Source of the DNA: Quillaja saponaria
Taxonomy: Eukaryota; Streptophyta; Magnoliopsida; Fabales; Quillajaceae
Length of the DNA stretch: 64,000 nt
Direction: 5' to 3'
Assembly: GCA_029379385.1 (NCBI GenBank)
Contig: CM055611.1
Span: 1,550,001 to 1,614,000 of the forward strand
Under the pieces are notes generated by a model. It did not search any database. It saw only the letters and a list, made by a program, of their open reading frames with translations, and was not told where the DNA came from. Shown here piece after piece: positions 13,901-23,964 of this stretch. Position 1 is the first letter of the stretch; the number at the start of each line of letters is the position of its first letter. The position numbers and the translations under genes are program-made.

Positions 13901-16900
13901 GGCGGAGTGTTTCGGGAGTTTTATGTGATCCTAAAATCCCGAATAGATTGAAAGGGAAATTTTATAAGTCGGCAGTGAGACCAGCTATGCTGTATGGTAC
14001 CGAATGTTGGGCAGTTAAGAAGCAACATTCGCATAAGATGAGAGTAGCCGAAATGAGAATGTTAAGATGGATGACAGGACATACAAGAAATGATAGAATA
14101 AGAAATGAGGAGATTCGTAGGAAGGTGGAAGTAGCACCTATTGAGGAGAAAATGAGGGAGAATCGTCTACGTTGGTTTGGACACATCCAACGTCGGCCAA
14201 TGGACGCAGTAGTTAAGCAAGGTGACATGGTCCAGGTGCCAGGTGTTAGACGAGGAAAGGGGAGACCGAAACTTACATGGGGGGCAATCATCGAGAAAGA
14301 TATGGCTGTACTAGGAATTAATGAAAATCTTGTTTTGGATCGATGCGAATGGAGGAAAAGGATTCATATAGCCGACCCCAACTAGTTTGGGATTTTAAGT
14401 CTTAGTTGAGTTGAGTTGAGTAACCTTCTGTATATTCTATACCATTATCACTTCTTAAAATCTTAACTTTAGCATCAAACTATGTACAAATCAGCTTATG
14501 AAATATCTGAAAACAAGTAAACACTTCATTCTTAGCACGCAATAAGTACACCCAGGTAGTGCGACTAAAGCAATCAATAAATGTAACAAACTACTTGTAA
14601 CCAGATAAAGAAACAACACGACTGGAACCCCAAACATTAGAATGACTAAGAGCAAAAGGAGCAGGACTTTTATTATTCATTGAAGGATAAAAGGCACGCT
14701 TATGTTTAGCAAATTCACAGGCATCGCATAGCTAATTGTTCATTGTACAATGCTTAAATAAGTCTAGAAACATGTTTTCTAGAACCAAAAAGAGGGATGT
14801 CCCAAACGGTGATACCACTGAACCAACTGCTGCTGAGAAGTAATAGAAACACTATTCTGAAGGGACTGATTAGAAGCCACTGCGTTTGCCAAAATACTAG
14901 GACCATATTCTAATAAGTATAGCCCATCTTGCTCTTTACCATAGCCAATCGTTTTTCCTGTTCCCAGTTTCTGAAATTTACACCAAGAAGAATCAAATAT
15001 AGCTTGAAAATTTAAGTCTTTAGTGATTGAGCTAATTGATAAGAGATTCATGGGGAATTTAGGGACATGAAGAGCAGAAGACAATGTTAAGGTAGGAGTA
15101 CAATGAACAGAACCTTTCCCAGAAATAGAGGACAACGAGCCATCAGTTACCGTCACCTTGTCTTTACCAGAACAAGGAAAATAAGTAGAAAATTTTTTAG
15201 AAGTACTAGTCATATGGTCAGAGGCTCCTACATCAATGATCCAAGGCTCTGAATCTGTGGTGGAATGTGTGCCAAGGGCATGATGAGAAGATGCAGCTGA
15301 AGTGGAGGGACAATAGTCAAGTTTTGCCATCAGACGCTTAAGATGTTGCATTTCTTCAGGATTAAGTGCACTTGATTCTATAGAAGGTGATGGCTCAGCA
15401 ACTTTTGAGAATGAGCTCGTAATCTAGGTGGTCCAGCACCTCTACCACCTCTGCCTCTGGTTGAGCTACCATGTAGCTTCCAACATGTATCTCTAGTATG
15501 ATGGGTCTTACCACAATAATCACACTGCAAGTCATCCTTATCATCACCTCTTGTAATCTCACTCTCTCTGGTATGCACTCCTTTAGATTCCCTTGGAGTA
15601 GGAGTTATGAACATTACAGACCTCTCGTGGGTTCCTACATGAAGCATAGTTGTCCTTTTGCTTTTTTCTTGTTGCACATAAGCATATGTCTGTCTCAGGT
15701 TTGGAAATGGATCTCTTCCCTGAACCCTAATTTGATCATACTCAAGATTAAGTCCAACCAGAAAATCATACACTCTCTCCTTATCCACAGCCTTTTGGTA
15801 AGAAGCTACATCCTCAGAGCATACTGGTTGAAATTCTTGATAATAATCCAATTCTTTCCATAAACCACTCAATTCAGCAAAATATTGTGTAATAGTCATT
15901 TCTCCCTGCCTAGTCTCATGAAGCTTCCTCTTTAAGTTCAAAAACTTGAAGATCATTTCCAGCCTGAGAATAAGTTTGGGACACAGTTGTCCACATCTTA
16001 TATGCAGAATCAAGGAGCAAATAACCACGAGAGATTTGTGGTTGCATAGAGTTAATCAACTACGACATTACCAAAGAGTTTTCAGAAATCCATGGCTCCA
16101 ACAATGGGTCTTCTCCAGCTGGTTTTGTTTTCTTATCGGTAATATAACCAGACAACCCATGTGCTTGAATAAACAATAGGCAAGAACGAGACCAAGCCAA
16201 GAAATTGTTGCCATCAAACTTTATTGGACTAATTTGAAGGGAGGGATTATCGTTAGGGATTCCAACCCTACTCCCACTCCCAATACTTCCATTCCCGAAG
16301 CTGACAACTTCCTCTGACATTCTTAAATAAAGCAAGCAGCAAAGAACAAAAAACAGAGAAGGCTTCTGCACCTTACCACCCACACAATCAAAAACACCTA
16401 ACCCTCTAAGCAATCCATTGAAGCCACAACCCTGCAGCCTAACACTTGTGAGTTTCAGCCAGAAAATTTCAGGGGACCCATCAGCCCTTCAAGATTTCGA
16501 TCAGAGGATTCAACCAGCCTTCAAAAACACACAGAAGCCTTCGGAAAAAAGAAAAGAAAAAAAGACCCGCAGCCAACAATTTTGCACCCGTGAGCTACTT
16601 CTCCAAAAACACTTCCTTCAAATCAGCCCTAGAGATCCCCTCCACTACCCTAATCGAAGCCAATAGAGGCCTGTAGTGAGAGAAATCTGCTGAAAAACAC
16701 TCGGAATTGAAGGAATTCTGAGTTAGGTCACGAACAGAAAATTGCCAAATTGACCTCTGAAACAGCGGCAAATGGGAACGAAATTTTGGGGGTTTTGTTC
16801 TCCTCTTCGAGGCGAATCGGATGGTGGTTTCAGATCTGAAAAATGTCGCTGGAAACTGCCGTACACGGCGGCAGTCAACGGCTGAGGTTAGGTTTTCTGC

Positions 16901-19787
16901 ACTTTGGGAGCTCTAATACCATGATGGATTGTTGAATCAATATGTTCTATTTTAAATTCAAACATGTACATCCTAGGATATATACTATACAAGGGTTATT
17001 ACCCAAACACCCTTATTACTCCTTAACATATACACATAGACAACACATCACTTAAGGTTTCTTAGGACATAATGCTATATAAAGAACGATATAGTCTTAA
17101 AGTTATTTGACCTCTTATAATAAGAAGTAAGGTCATTTCTATGGGGAAGTTAGTGTCTGATGAGAGCAGGGACATATTTTCCTCAGTTTCATTTGTGTTT
17201 TCCATTTTCCGTTTACCATTAAACTCCTTCTGATGGATGTTTTGCAACTCCAATGCACAATGGAGATACATATATCTCTTTTCTTGGATATCCTCTATAA
17301 TTATAGATACGACAAAGTTCTTTTCTCACATTCTTCTGTCATATATTTCAGGAAGAAGTGTGGGAGGTGGCTGCTCAGCTGCTTGGCCTTGCTTTGGGCA
17401 TATTGATACTGGTACATCTTTATCTTCTTTCACTGTTGTTTCTTCTATTTAATTTCTTCACTTATCAGCAGAGAAAAATAAAATATAGATACTGGTATGT
17501 CACCTATGTTTTCAAGGTGGTTTTCTATCATTATGGCTACAGGCGCATATTTCTTTGTTTGGCATGCTTCATGCTTGTGGAATATTGTACACAGGATTCA
17601 CCTGGGCTCGTAAAATCATATCCTGTGTTGTCATTGACATGGATGGGCATGCGGCTTCTTCACCTCTGGTTACGCTATGAATCACTTTCAGTTCTACAAT
17701 TTAACACAGTAAGGATGCAGTTTACCACCATCACTCCTTATATATAGACGTGTCTGAAGTTGCAAAAGCCCTTCTGTGGGATGGAGTAGATAAATTAAAC
17801 TTTGATTCCCTTAGCTATGATATTTTCAGACTTCCAGTTACTTGAATAGAGTTTTTTTTTTTTTTTTCTTTCCAAACATGCATAAGATTGTAGTTTGTAA
17901 GAGAAAAAAGACAAATGAAGTTAGGGATGCATACTAATATTTATTTGTTGAAATATCTTTCTTTGTTCTTTTCGTGACAGATAAATCTTAAGCGTGCCTG
18001 CATTCTGGCAAAGTCACATGTTTTACACTCTACTGTTCCAGGTTAAATTTGGATGCATCTAGTTCTTTTCTGTTTCACTTCACAACAATGACCAAATTAC
18101 TGAATGGATAACTTTCAGGATGTGTGGATTGCAACAAGGAAGAAAATATTTTATTGTGGCAAAACTTTATGAAGCCACGCATTGTTTTTGGTGTGCCCTT
18201 GGACAAGATGGTTGGTGGTGAGAGATCTCTTTTCATGGTATGATGCTGCTTATTCACAAAATTTTGTAGTGGGCAAGCAAAATTTCTAATTTAGTATTTT
18301 CTCCAGAATGATGCAAGTTTTGTCATCCCTGTCCCCACCTCACAGCACTAATCCCTTCCCCTACAAGAAACAAAAAAATCCCCCTTGCATGATCGGATGC
18401 AAATACGTAATAGCAATCTGATGTGTAAAATTATCAGATAGACCAAAATTGTGTTGGATTCAGAAGGTTGCATACATAAAACAATCCAACAAATGTTATT
18501 TTATTTTCTGGAAAAGAAAATCAAAGTCATCTACAAGAGAAGAGAGACACCAACTTTGAAAAAACAGTTAAACTGGGAAGATTAAAAATGTTACATCTAA
18601 TGAAACCTAAAATTGAAGAATGCTAGTCGTCGTTGGCTCAGTTACATGGAAGTACATAGCCTGAAATGTTGATTCCATATAGTACTTGAGATAGATTTCA
18701 ATGCTCGAGCAGACCCTAGAACAAAACATACTCGGCACTGGTCATTGCTGTGTGGTGAGGTGTGACCCTCATCACTAGAAAGCTAGGATTACATGGTCAG
18801 TGTACTCATTTGTTGATGGGAAAGAGAGAAAATTGGAGAGAATCCATCAAGTTGGAAGAAAGCAAGAAGGCAGAGAGGCTGAGAGAGATAATCATCTACT
18901 GCTATGTATTGGGAATTTGAGAGTCAGAAAGGGTAGCTGCTAGGATAGCAGAGCCAGAAGAAAAGTGAGAATTGTGCTTGGTGTTTGCATTTTTATATGA
19001 TAAATTATTGTTGGACATAATTAAAAATTCATTCCTAGAAAATAGTTATGCATGACATATAGAGGACAGGGCAGAAGGGTGGGTACCATCAACCAGTTAC
19101 CTGTCCCACGCCCATATCAGGAATGGGATCATCAACCTCAGTGCCCACCTCAAAACAGATGGTGTGCGAGTGGGTTATCTGGTTACATGCTCCCATTGCC
19201 ATCCATGTGAGTGTGTATGACCACCAGATAGAAAAATGGGTATTTGAGGGAGCCATGATTTTAAGATAAAATCTGGGTTTATAGTTTATACATAATTTTG
19301 CAATGTTATTTTTATTTGGTTTTGGAACAGTTGTCTGGGTTTGTACATAATTTTTGCAAATTGAAATTGTTTTGTTGTGGAACAGGTGAAGACAGTTCTG
19401 GATTTATATGCAAAGGAAAATTACATTCTTCTTGTGAACGAGCTGCCGGGGAAGCTTTGAGGTGTTTGTTTCTCTGAAGGTGTGCATTTAAATTCCTCTG
19501 AGAATCTGTTGGAAATTAGGGTCCTCAAACTAGCTGAACTCAGACTTTCGCTGTAGGTTGGAGCTACGAGTGTCTCAATCTTGCGAAGTGTTTGGCAAAC
19601 TTTCTGGCTACATGAGAACTGGGATGGCAAAGATATTGTTTATGATCAGCTTGCCCAAAGCCTAGTGGAGATGGAAGATAGGTTTGAGGATTTCATCCAG
19701 CAGTTAAATAATGCTGGATGGAATACTCAACAATTAAGTTTAAAGGTCCCCAAAGAAATCTTTATTGATGGTTTTGATCCCCATTAA
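1915..19787 (+). CDS. RUS5: ROOT UVB SENSITIVE family (DUF647) protein, RUS5-like, with two frame anomalies
   Basis: Fifteen exons: 1915-2063, 2381-2440, 2944-3098, 3579-3679, 4771-4830, 5022-5068, 5150-5228, 5327-5399, 5830-5919, 17352-17411, 17595-17708, 17981-18041, 18119-18237, 19386-19479, 19557-19787. The ancestral product is about 496 aa: a Ser-rich N terminus that looks like a plastid transit peptide, then the DUF647 core with [40 protein letters not shown] and [19 protein letters not shown], and the family C terminus. RUS1 and RUS2 act in root UV-B sensing and auxin transport; RUS5 has no settled role. Position beside the ADP/ATP carrier and AIRP2 matches Arabidopsis At5g01510. Oddities: exon 4 ends AAG|GC instead of AAG|GT, exon 5 has one base too many, and exon 14 is 94 nt where the phases need 93, giving a TGA at 19458. 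Unless bypassed by splicing or due to assembly error, these truncate the protein. Intron 9 is about 11.4 kb of retroelements. Confidence 0.85.
6019..7402 (-). mobile_element. Truncated Ty1/copia retrotransposon (RT, RNase H, 3' LTR)
   Basis: Read on the minus strand, broken reading frames show copia reverse transcriptase ([18 protein letters not shown]; the catalytic block [10 protein letters not shown] near 7065-7095), the RT/RNase H linker ([18 protein letters not shown]) and TDVDWAGS. A polypurine tract (CTTGAGGGGGAG on the minus strand) abuts an LTR of about 114 bp near 6019-6132. Homology with the full-length neighbour stops near 7402, so gag, protease and integrase are missing. Frameshifts and stops show it is dead. 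It is older and more eroded than the copia at 9308. Confidence 0.8.
8062..8620 (+). mobile_element. Old relic of an RTE-type LINE 3' end
   Basis: The stretch aligns by eye over its full length with the 3' end of the LINE at 11903-14422 (homologous part about 13850-14412), including the codons for RPAMLYG and the closing IADPN-type sequence followed by the stop and 3' UTR. Identity is roughly three quarters, with many stops. It has only the 3' portion, as expected for a 5'-truncated LINE copy. It is clearly older than the LINE inside the neighbouring copia. Confidence 0.75.
9168..9281 (+). repeat. 57-bp tandem repeat, two copies
   Basis: Units 9168-9224 and 9225-9281 share GATCTGTGGATGCATTTTAG and flanking bases, with only a few differences. 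The repeat lies just left of the full-length copia in RUS intron 9. Confidence 0.9.
9446..11902 (-). pseudogene. copia integrase C-terminal part, RT and RNase H, broken
   Basis: After the LINE the integrase resumes ([13 protein letters not shown], then [15 protein letters not shown]). It is followed by the linker ([20 protein letters not shown]), RT ([55 protein letters not shown]) and RNase H ([26 protein letters not shown]). Several frameshifts and stops separate the pieces. Confidence 0.85.
11903..14422 (+). mobile_element. RTE-clade LINE, 5'-truncated, nested in the copia integrase
   Basis: The element opens inside the apurinic-type endonuclease domain ([14 protein letters not shown]), has a stop at about 12045, then another endonuclease block ([15 protein letters not shown]) and a linker with [12 protein letters not shown]. 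The reverse transcriptase is a long intact frame, 12943-14385 (480 aa), with [80 protein letters not shown], the catalytic FADDIVL (codons near 13615-13635) and the RTE-type tail [16 protein letters not shown] ending RIHIADPN. The 3' end is a short TTGAG tandem (14404-14420), typical of RTE elements instead of poly-A. Orientation is opposite to the host copia. The 5' border (about 11900-11910) is uncertain and I see no clear target duplication. Confidence 0.9.
14423..15351 (-). pseudogene. copia protease and integrase N-terminal part
   Basis: The minus-strand frame 15351-14779 has [13 protein letters not shown], where active copia proteases usually have DSGAS, so the residue after the catalytic Asp is altered. 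It continues into the GAG-pre-integrase motif YHRLGHPS. The integrase core follows ([12 protein letters not shown] near 14425-14475) and is then cut by the RTE LINE. Confidence 0.8.
15378..16413 (-). pseudogene. copia gag (with zinc knuckle), broken
   Basis: Two minus-strand frames, 16413-16060 and 16028-15378, together form a copia gag. The first holds the retrotransposon N-terminal type sequence ([16 protein letters not shown]). The second holds the central gag domain ([20 protein letters not shown]) and a CCHC knuckle [20 protein letters not shown] stop after the first part and a frame change separate the two. Confidence 0.85.
17046..17351. other. Remainder of RUS intron 9 after the copia
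   Basis: This holds the right copy of the CATCA target duplication and then native intron DNA up to the TTTCAG acceptor. No feature is seen. Confidence 0.6.
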
Positions 19788-21789
19788 CTACTTAAATGGT
19801 GATGATGAAAGTGACAAGCCAAAATATACATGCTGATGATGACGTTGCAATAGCAGAAAATTGAGTTTCATTTGCGTGTTTATCTGACCACTGCTGGGGC
19901 AGAACTTGGAGGCCATTTGGCTAGGGGCTCTTCATTTAAATGCTTAGCAACTATATAATGTCGTTGCCTTCAACCTAAGTAGTTTGGTTGTGTTGTTGTG
20001 AATTTACTATAAATTTTGTAGTCTCTATGTATTATCTCTGCAGGGAAAGTGCAAGTGTGTTCTACCTAGGATACTATTTGAAGTTTCTTCTACAATTATA
20101 ATTTGGAAAGGACACTATGCCCAGTTGCAATATGCGGTGGGAAATTCATTGTTCTTTGTAAACTTCCAGACGAGCTTTGTTAAAAAGCTATATAATATTG
20201 AACTTGTCGATCTTGAACAATTTGCATGCCAGAGATACACTGCGGGCAGGTAAACACCACTTACCCAGAGGATTGATTATCTCTTGCTGTCTGCAAAAGG
20301 AGATGCCAAATCATGTCAGTGATCTGTTCAAAGACAACAGTTATTATGCTATCTTTCCTCCCCAGTTCAGAGAGCTCTTTGCGAATAAATAAGAAGTTCT
20401 TGTAGACATCAATTGACAGGCAACAAGTGCACATGTAAACTGATGATGTCAACAGTTCTGTTGCACATAAATTAGAAATCTGTTTCCTAGTTCCATAGCC
20501 TTGCATTTCTGAGATGTTTACTAGAAATTGTGATGTAATGACTACTCAATTTTGGCCATACACGTACACATGGTTAGAAAAGTTATGGTTTCTGTCCGAA
20601 ATGATATGCCATCGCCAGCCTGTTGGGTCATTTTATCTGATGAAACATCATGCAAGTAGCTCCTCCCATTAATGACAATGCATCCCTTCCAAGCTTAATT
20701 ATAATTTCCGAAAGCATTGCAAAATTTTGCTTTGAAGTGTTCATTAATGTTCTTGCAAGGCAAGATTGGGGAGTAGCAAAAGATAGCTTAAGCATTTAAC
20801 TTCTTAGCTCTTTTACATTCACTTTTTATTATTATTTATGAATTAGAAATATTTACTTTCTCACTAGAATTCGAGTTCTAAGATGCTTATTAGGAATATT
20901 ATCCTTCCAATCCCTTCTCTTAAAAACTCGAAGAGTTATTATCCACATCCAAACTAGGCAAAAAGAAATAACAAAAAAAATAAAAATAAATAAATAGTAG
21001 GTATGTATCTTCTGCAAGCAAATGGTAGCTTCTTATACTAATAAAACTATGTTATAGGTATCACTTGCCCTTTGGTCATTATTGTTAGATTGGAGGTTAT
21101 CATCAAAACCAATTATTTAAAGTGCCACTTGTCCAATTAGTCACTTTATATTAGCTGCCTCCTAATTAAATATATATATATATATATGTTAATTAACTTT
21201 GGTCGATGAGAACCTTCTTCACCAAGAGCTATCCAGAATGGTTGGTGATGAACCACATTATAATTAATATATAATATATACTAGTTGGATTCCTTTCATA
21301 TTTTGGAAGTGGCAGGCGCAATTCTAAACTTATCCAACAAAGAAGGGATTTAAAAAAAAAGAAAAAAAAATTGTAAACAAAATTTGGTGGAAAATATTAT
21401 ATACACTCTCTGGTGGAAAATATTGCATTTGTATCATTAGCGTTGCTTATCGGAATTGAAGCTTCATTACCAACAACAGGTTGCAATTAAAAAAAAATCA
21501 AAATTTCAATATCTTAGAAAAAATTGAACTCTCAATATCTTATGAAATATTTTATATATAAAAGATATATTCTTCTAAACATATATATAAATAAACTAAG
21601 AAAAATTATTATAAATTATTATTTTAATTTTTTTATATTAAACTTATAAGGTATGACCAATTAATTGTTAATTTAATTGACTTAGCTATCTCATTAGTAG
21701 TTCATTATTCAGTATTACTTTAAAGGACCGTACCTGCAACACAAAAGACATGTAGCTTAGGTTTCATACAATGAAAAAAGAATTATAAA

Positions 21790-21826
21790 ATATTATTATT
21801 ATTATTATTATTGTTATTATTATTAT
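21790..21826 (+). repeat. TTA trinucleotide microsatellite
   Basis: About twelve TAT/TTA units with one interrupting TTG. Confidence 0.9.
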
Positions 21827-22190
21827 CCATAAAAAACCTAATTAAACACCACATCACAAAAGTGATAATAGTAGTTATTGGCTAAGCTTAGAATTGATAC
21901 AAGTTGACAAAACAGGAATTTTAATTCTTAATCTAATCCTTAATCAAGATGTCTGTTTGAATTTTATATTTTTAATTCGTATCATTTTTATTTATTTAAA
22001 ATTTTGTGGTTTTTTAAGTGTTTAATAAAATAAAATAAAAGGAAAAAATTTATTTGGAATAACAATAAATAGTTGTTCCTACTGGGACCATTTCATTCAC
22101 CAACACTTAACACGTCGCGCAAGAAGATTTAAAGTTGAAAATAAACCAATAACCATGATTAACTGTTTAAACCAAATCATGCATGCTCGA

Positions 22191-22196
22191 CACGTG
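22191..22196. promoter_or_regulatory. G-box / ABRE-like CACGTG upstream of AIRP2
   Basis: A palindromic CACGTG in the context GACACGTGTAAG lies about 1.8 kb before the AIRP2-like start codon. A second ACGTG core lies near 23653, about 310 bp before the ATG. Arabidopsis AIRP2 is an ABA-induced gene, so these are plausible, but single hexamers occur by chance. Confidence 0.3.
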
Positions 22197-23964
22197 TAAG
22201 GAAAGCCGCCTTTCACACTTCAAGCCTTCAAGGAGTTTCGTGTGATGTAACGTTGTGTGCCACTCACCACCGTAGGCACGCAAATATGGCCTCCTAAATT
22301 TTAACATTAAAAACGCTGAACAATACTAAAAAAAATATAATTTATAAATTTAAAAAAATACAACGAAAGAAAAAGAATAATTTATAACTTATAAATATTT
22401 AAATTTTATGAATCAGATACTGATTCAACAGAGATACTCACAATATTGAAATTGAAGTTCGGAATCCAAGATTCAAGTAGCAATTTGTCATATCAAAATG
22501 TATGGTGAAGGATTATAAGATAAAATCTCAAAGCCATCAATTTTTTTAGGTTTAAAATCATGTAATTTTACTAATTAAATTGACAATTGATAATTAATCA
22601 TCATTGGTTGATGTCATGTTTGATTAATTTATCAAAATACTCATATCTTTAAAATGATACTAAGATAATTTTAACAATGATAAGAGAAATCAAATCATGA
22701 AATATCTAATCATTAAAATTTAAATTTGAAAAACTAAATTAAAAATAATTCTCATAGATAAAATTATAAAATAATGTGATGTAAACTATTCCAATTACAT
22801 GAATTTCTTCTTCAATTATTAATCAAAACAAAAAAGTGATTAGACGAGATACATATAAACTGAACAGAACATATTTGACTATTAAATTAAAAATAATTAC
22901 ACAAATCTCTTTAAAATTTAAAAATAAATTACAAATTACTTTAAATATAAAATTTGTGATTTTTTTAAATGCAATACATATGATATGATTTTAATTCAAC
23001 TAAACTAATTTAATATTTTATAAAATTATTATTTGTAAAATAAAATATATTAATAATTATTTATACATTTATGAAAAAACTAAGAAAAGTGAACGATAAT
23101 GTTTACAAAACTTGCACAAACCTCACCTTAAAAAAAAAAAAAAAAATTATTTTGCTCATGTTTTTTTACTTTAGTTATTATATTATTTTAGTTTAATTGA
23201 AATTGATTTTAAAATAAATAATAACATATCCTAGTATTTTGAATAAGTAATTATAAATTTATACTAGTCTCTTAATGAGAATGTATCAAATATACTTTAT
23301 CCTAATGTTTAATTTCATGAAATGTTTATATAAAATTCAAAATAAATAAAATTTAAATTTAATTAACTCGAAAGTATTCAAAATAAGAAGGCACTATGAG
23401 ATTAAAATAATATATTTTTTATTTTGTGTCGGTTGAATTAGGAATTTAGGATACTACTTGAATTCATGCTCGGAAGGGGACTTCTTGGGTGACGTTAGCA
23501 GAAGTATCGGGAAGCGGTCAGCACATGAATTTGGAGGCACAGCGTAGGGGTAGTTCCGTAATTTAAAAGAATTCGTCGATCTATTCCTTTCCTTTTCATT
23601 AGCATTAAATTTCTACTAATAATAATAAACAAAATTAGATTTTAATGACGTTACGTGTGCTCCAAGCGAAAGCTAAGTAAGCCCCACCTCTCTCTCTCTC
23701 TGAAATCTGCACTGTGCTGTGCAGATCCCAAGCCAAAGCTGCGAACTGCTCTGAGGAAGTGCGAGATCAATTTTTTGATTGTTTCAAAGCTTTTCGTTTT
23801 GAGGGAAAAAGAGGTTTACAGCAGTAGTTTCGATGAAGAATTTGGTCATGGAATTTTGGGGTTTTGTTGGGTAACAGTGCTGTGAGAAATCTGTTGTCTT
23901 AATAAACGTTTTTTTTGAGAGAATTGTTGAATGGGATTTTGTCAAAGAAGAAGGAAGAAGTGAA

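Larger units (their letters stand above)
9308..17045 (-). mobile_element. Full-length Ty1/copia retrotransposon with short LTRs and CATCA target duplication
   Basis: The element runs from the right LTR (16922-17045, 124 bp, its 5' LTR) to the left LTR (9308-9433, 126 bp). LTRs begin TGATG and end AACA on the + strand. The perfect 5-bp target duplication CATCA lies at 9303-9307 and 17046-17050. A primer-binding site matching initiator tRNA-Met style (TGGTATTAGAGC, minus strand, 16910-16921) sits directly beside the 5' LTR, and a polypurine tract (CTTGAGGGGGAG, minus) at 9434-9445. The order gag, protease, integrase, RT, RNase H is the copia order. LTRs differ at about four bases plus two one-base gaps, so the insertion is fairly young. 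Coding frames are broken and the integrase is split by a LINE, so it is non-autonomous. Confidence 0.93.
5920..17351 (+). other. RUS intron 9, ~11.4 kb, filled with nested retroelements
   Basis: The donor follows the GDVAAK codons at 5919 and the acceptor precedes the EEVWEVAAQ codons at 17352. Both flanking exons are in phase 0 and keep the family reading frame. In order the intron holds a truncated copia (about 6019-7402), a mixed relic zone with an old RTE LINE tail, a 57-bp tandem repeat, a full-length copia (9308-17045) and an RTE LINE inside that copia. The other introns of the gene are mostly below 1.2 kb. Confidence 0.9.
19788..23964. other. RUS 3' flank, AT-rich spacer and AIRP2 upstream region
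   Basis: No coding region is supported. 19788-20520 is gene-like in base composition and probably 3' UTR. From about 20800 to 23450 the DNA is very AT-rich, with an (AT)n run near 21168-21187 and a TTA microsatellite near 21790-21826. The last 500 bases before the next gene are less AT-rich and hold a CT-rich leader-like stretch near 23684-23701. CACGTG at 22191-22196 and an ACGTG core near 23653 are noted separately. Confidence 0.5.

Noticed and set aside
13962..14291. Minus-strand 109-codon frame
   Set aside because: It is a shadow of the LINE reverse transcriptase on the other strand.
19960..20000. Sequence resembling an RTE LINE tail (AACCTAAGTAGTTTGGTTG followed by TTGTTG)
   Set aside because: Only about 35 bases resemble LINE 3' ends and no coding part precedes them.
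23655..23885. 76-codon frame upstream of AIRP2-like
   Set aside because: It overlaps the CT-rich 5' leader and has no family resemblance. It is most likely untranslated.
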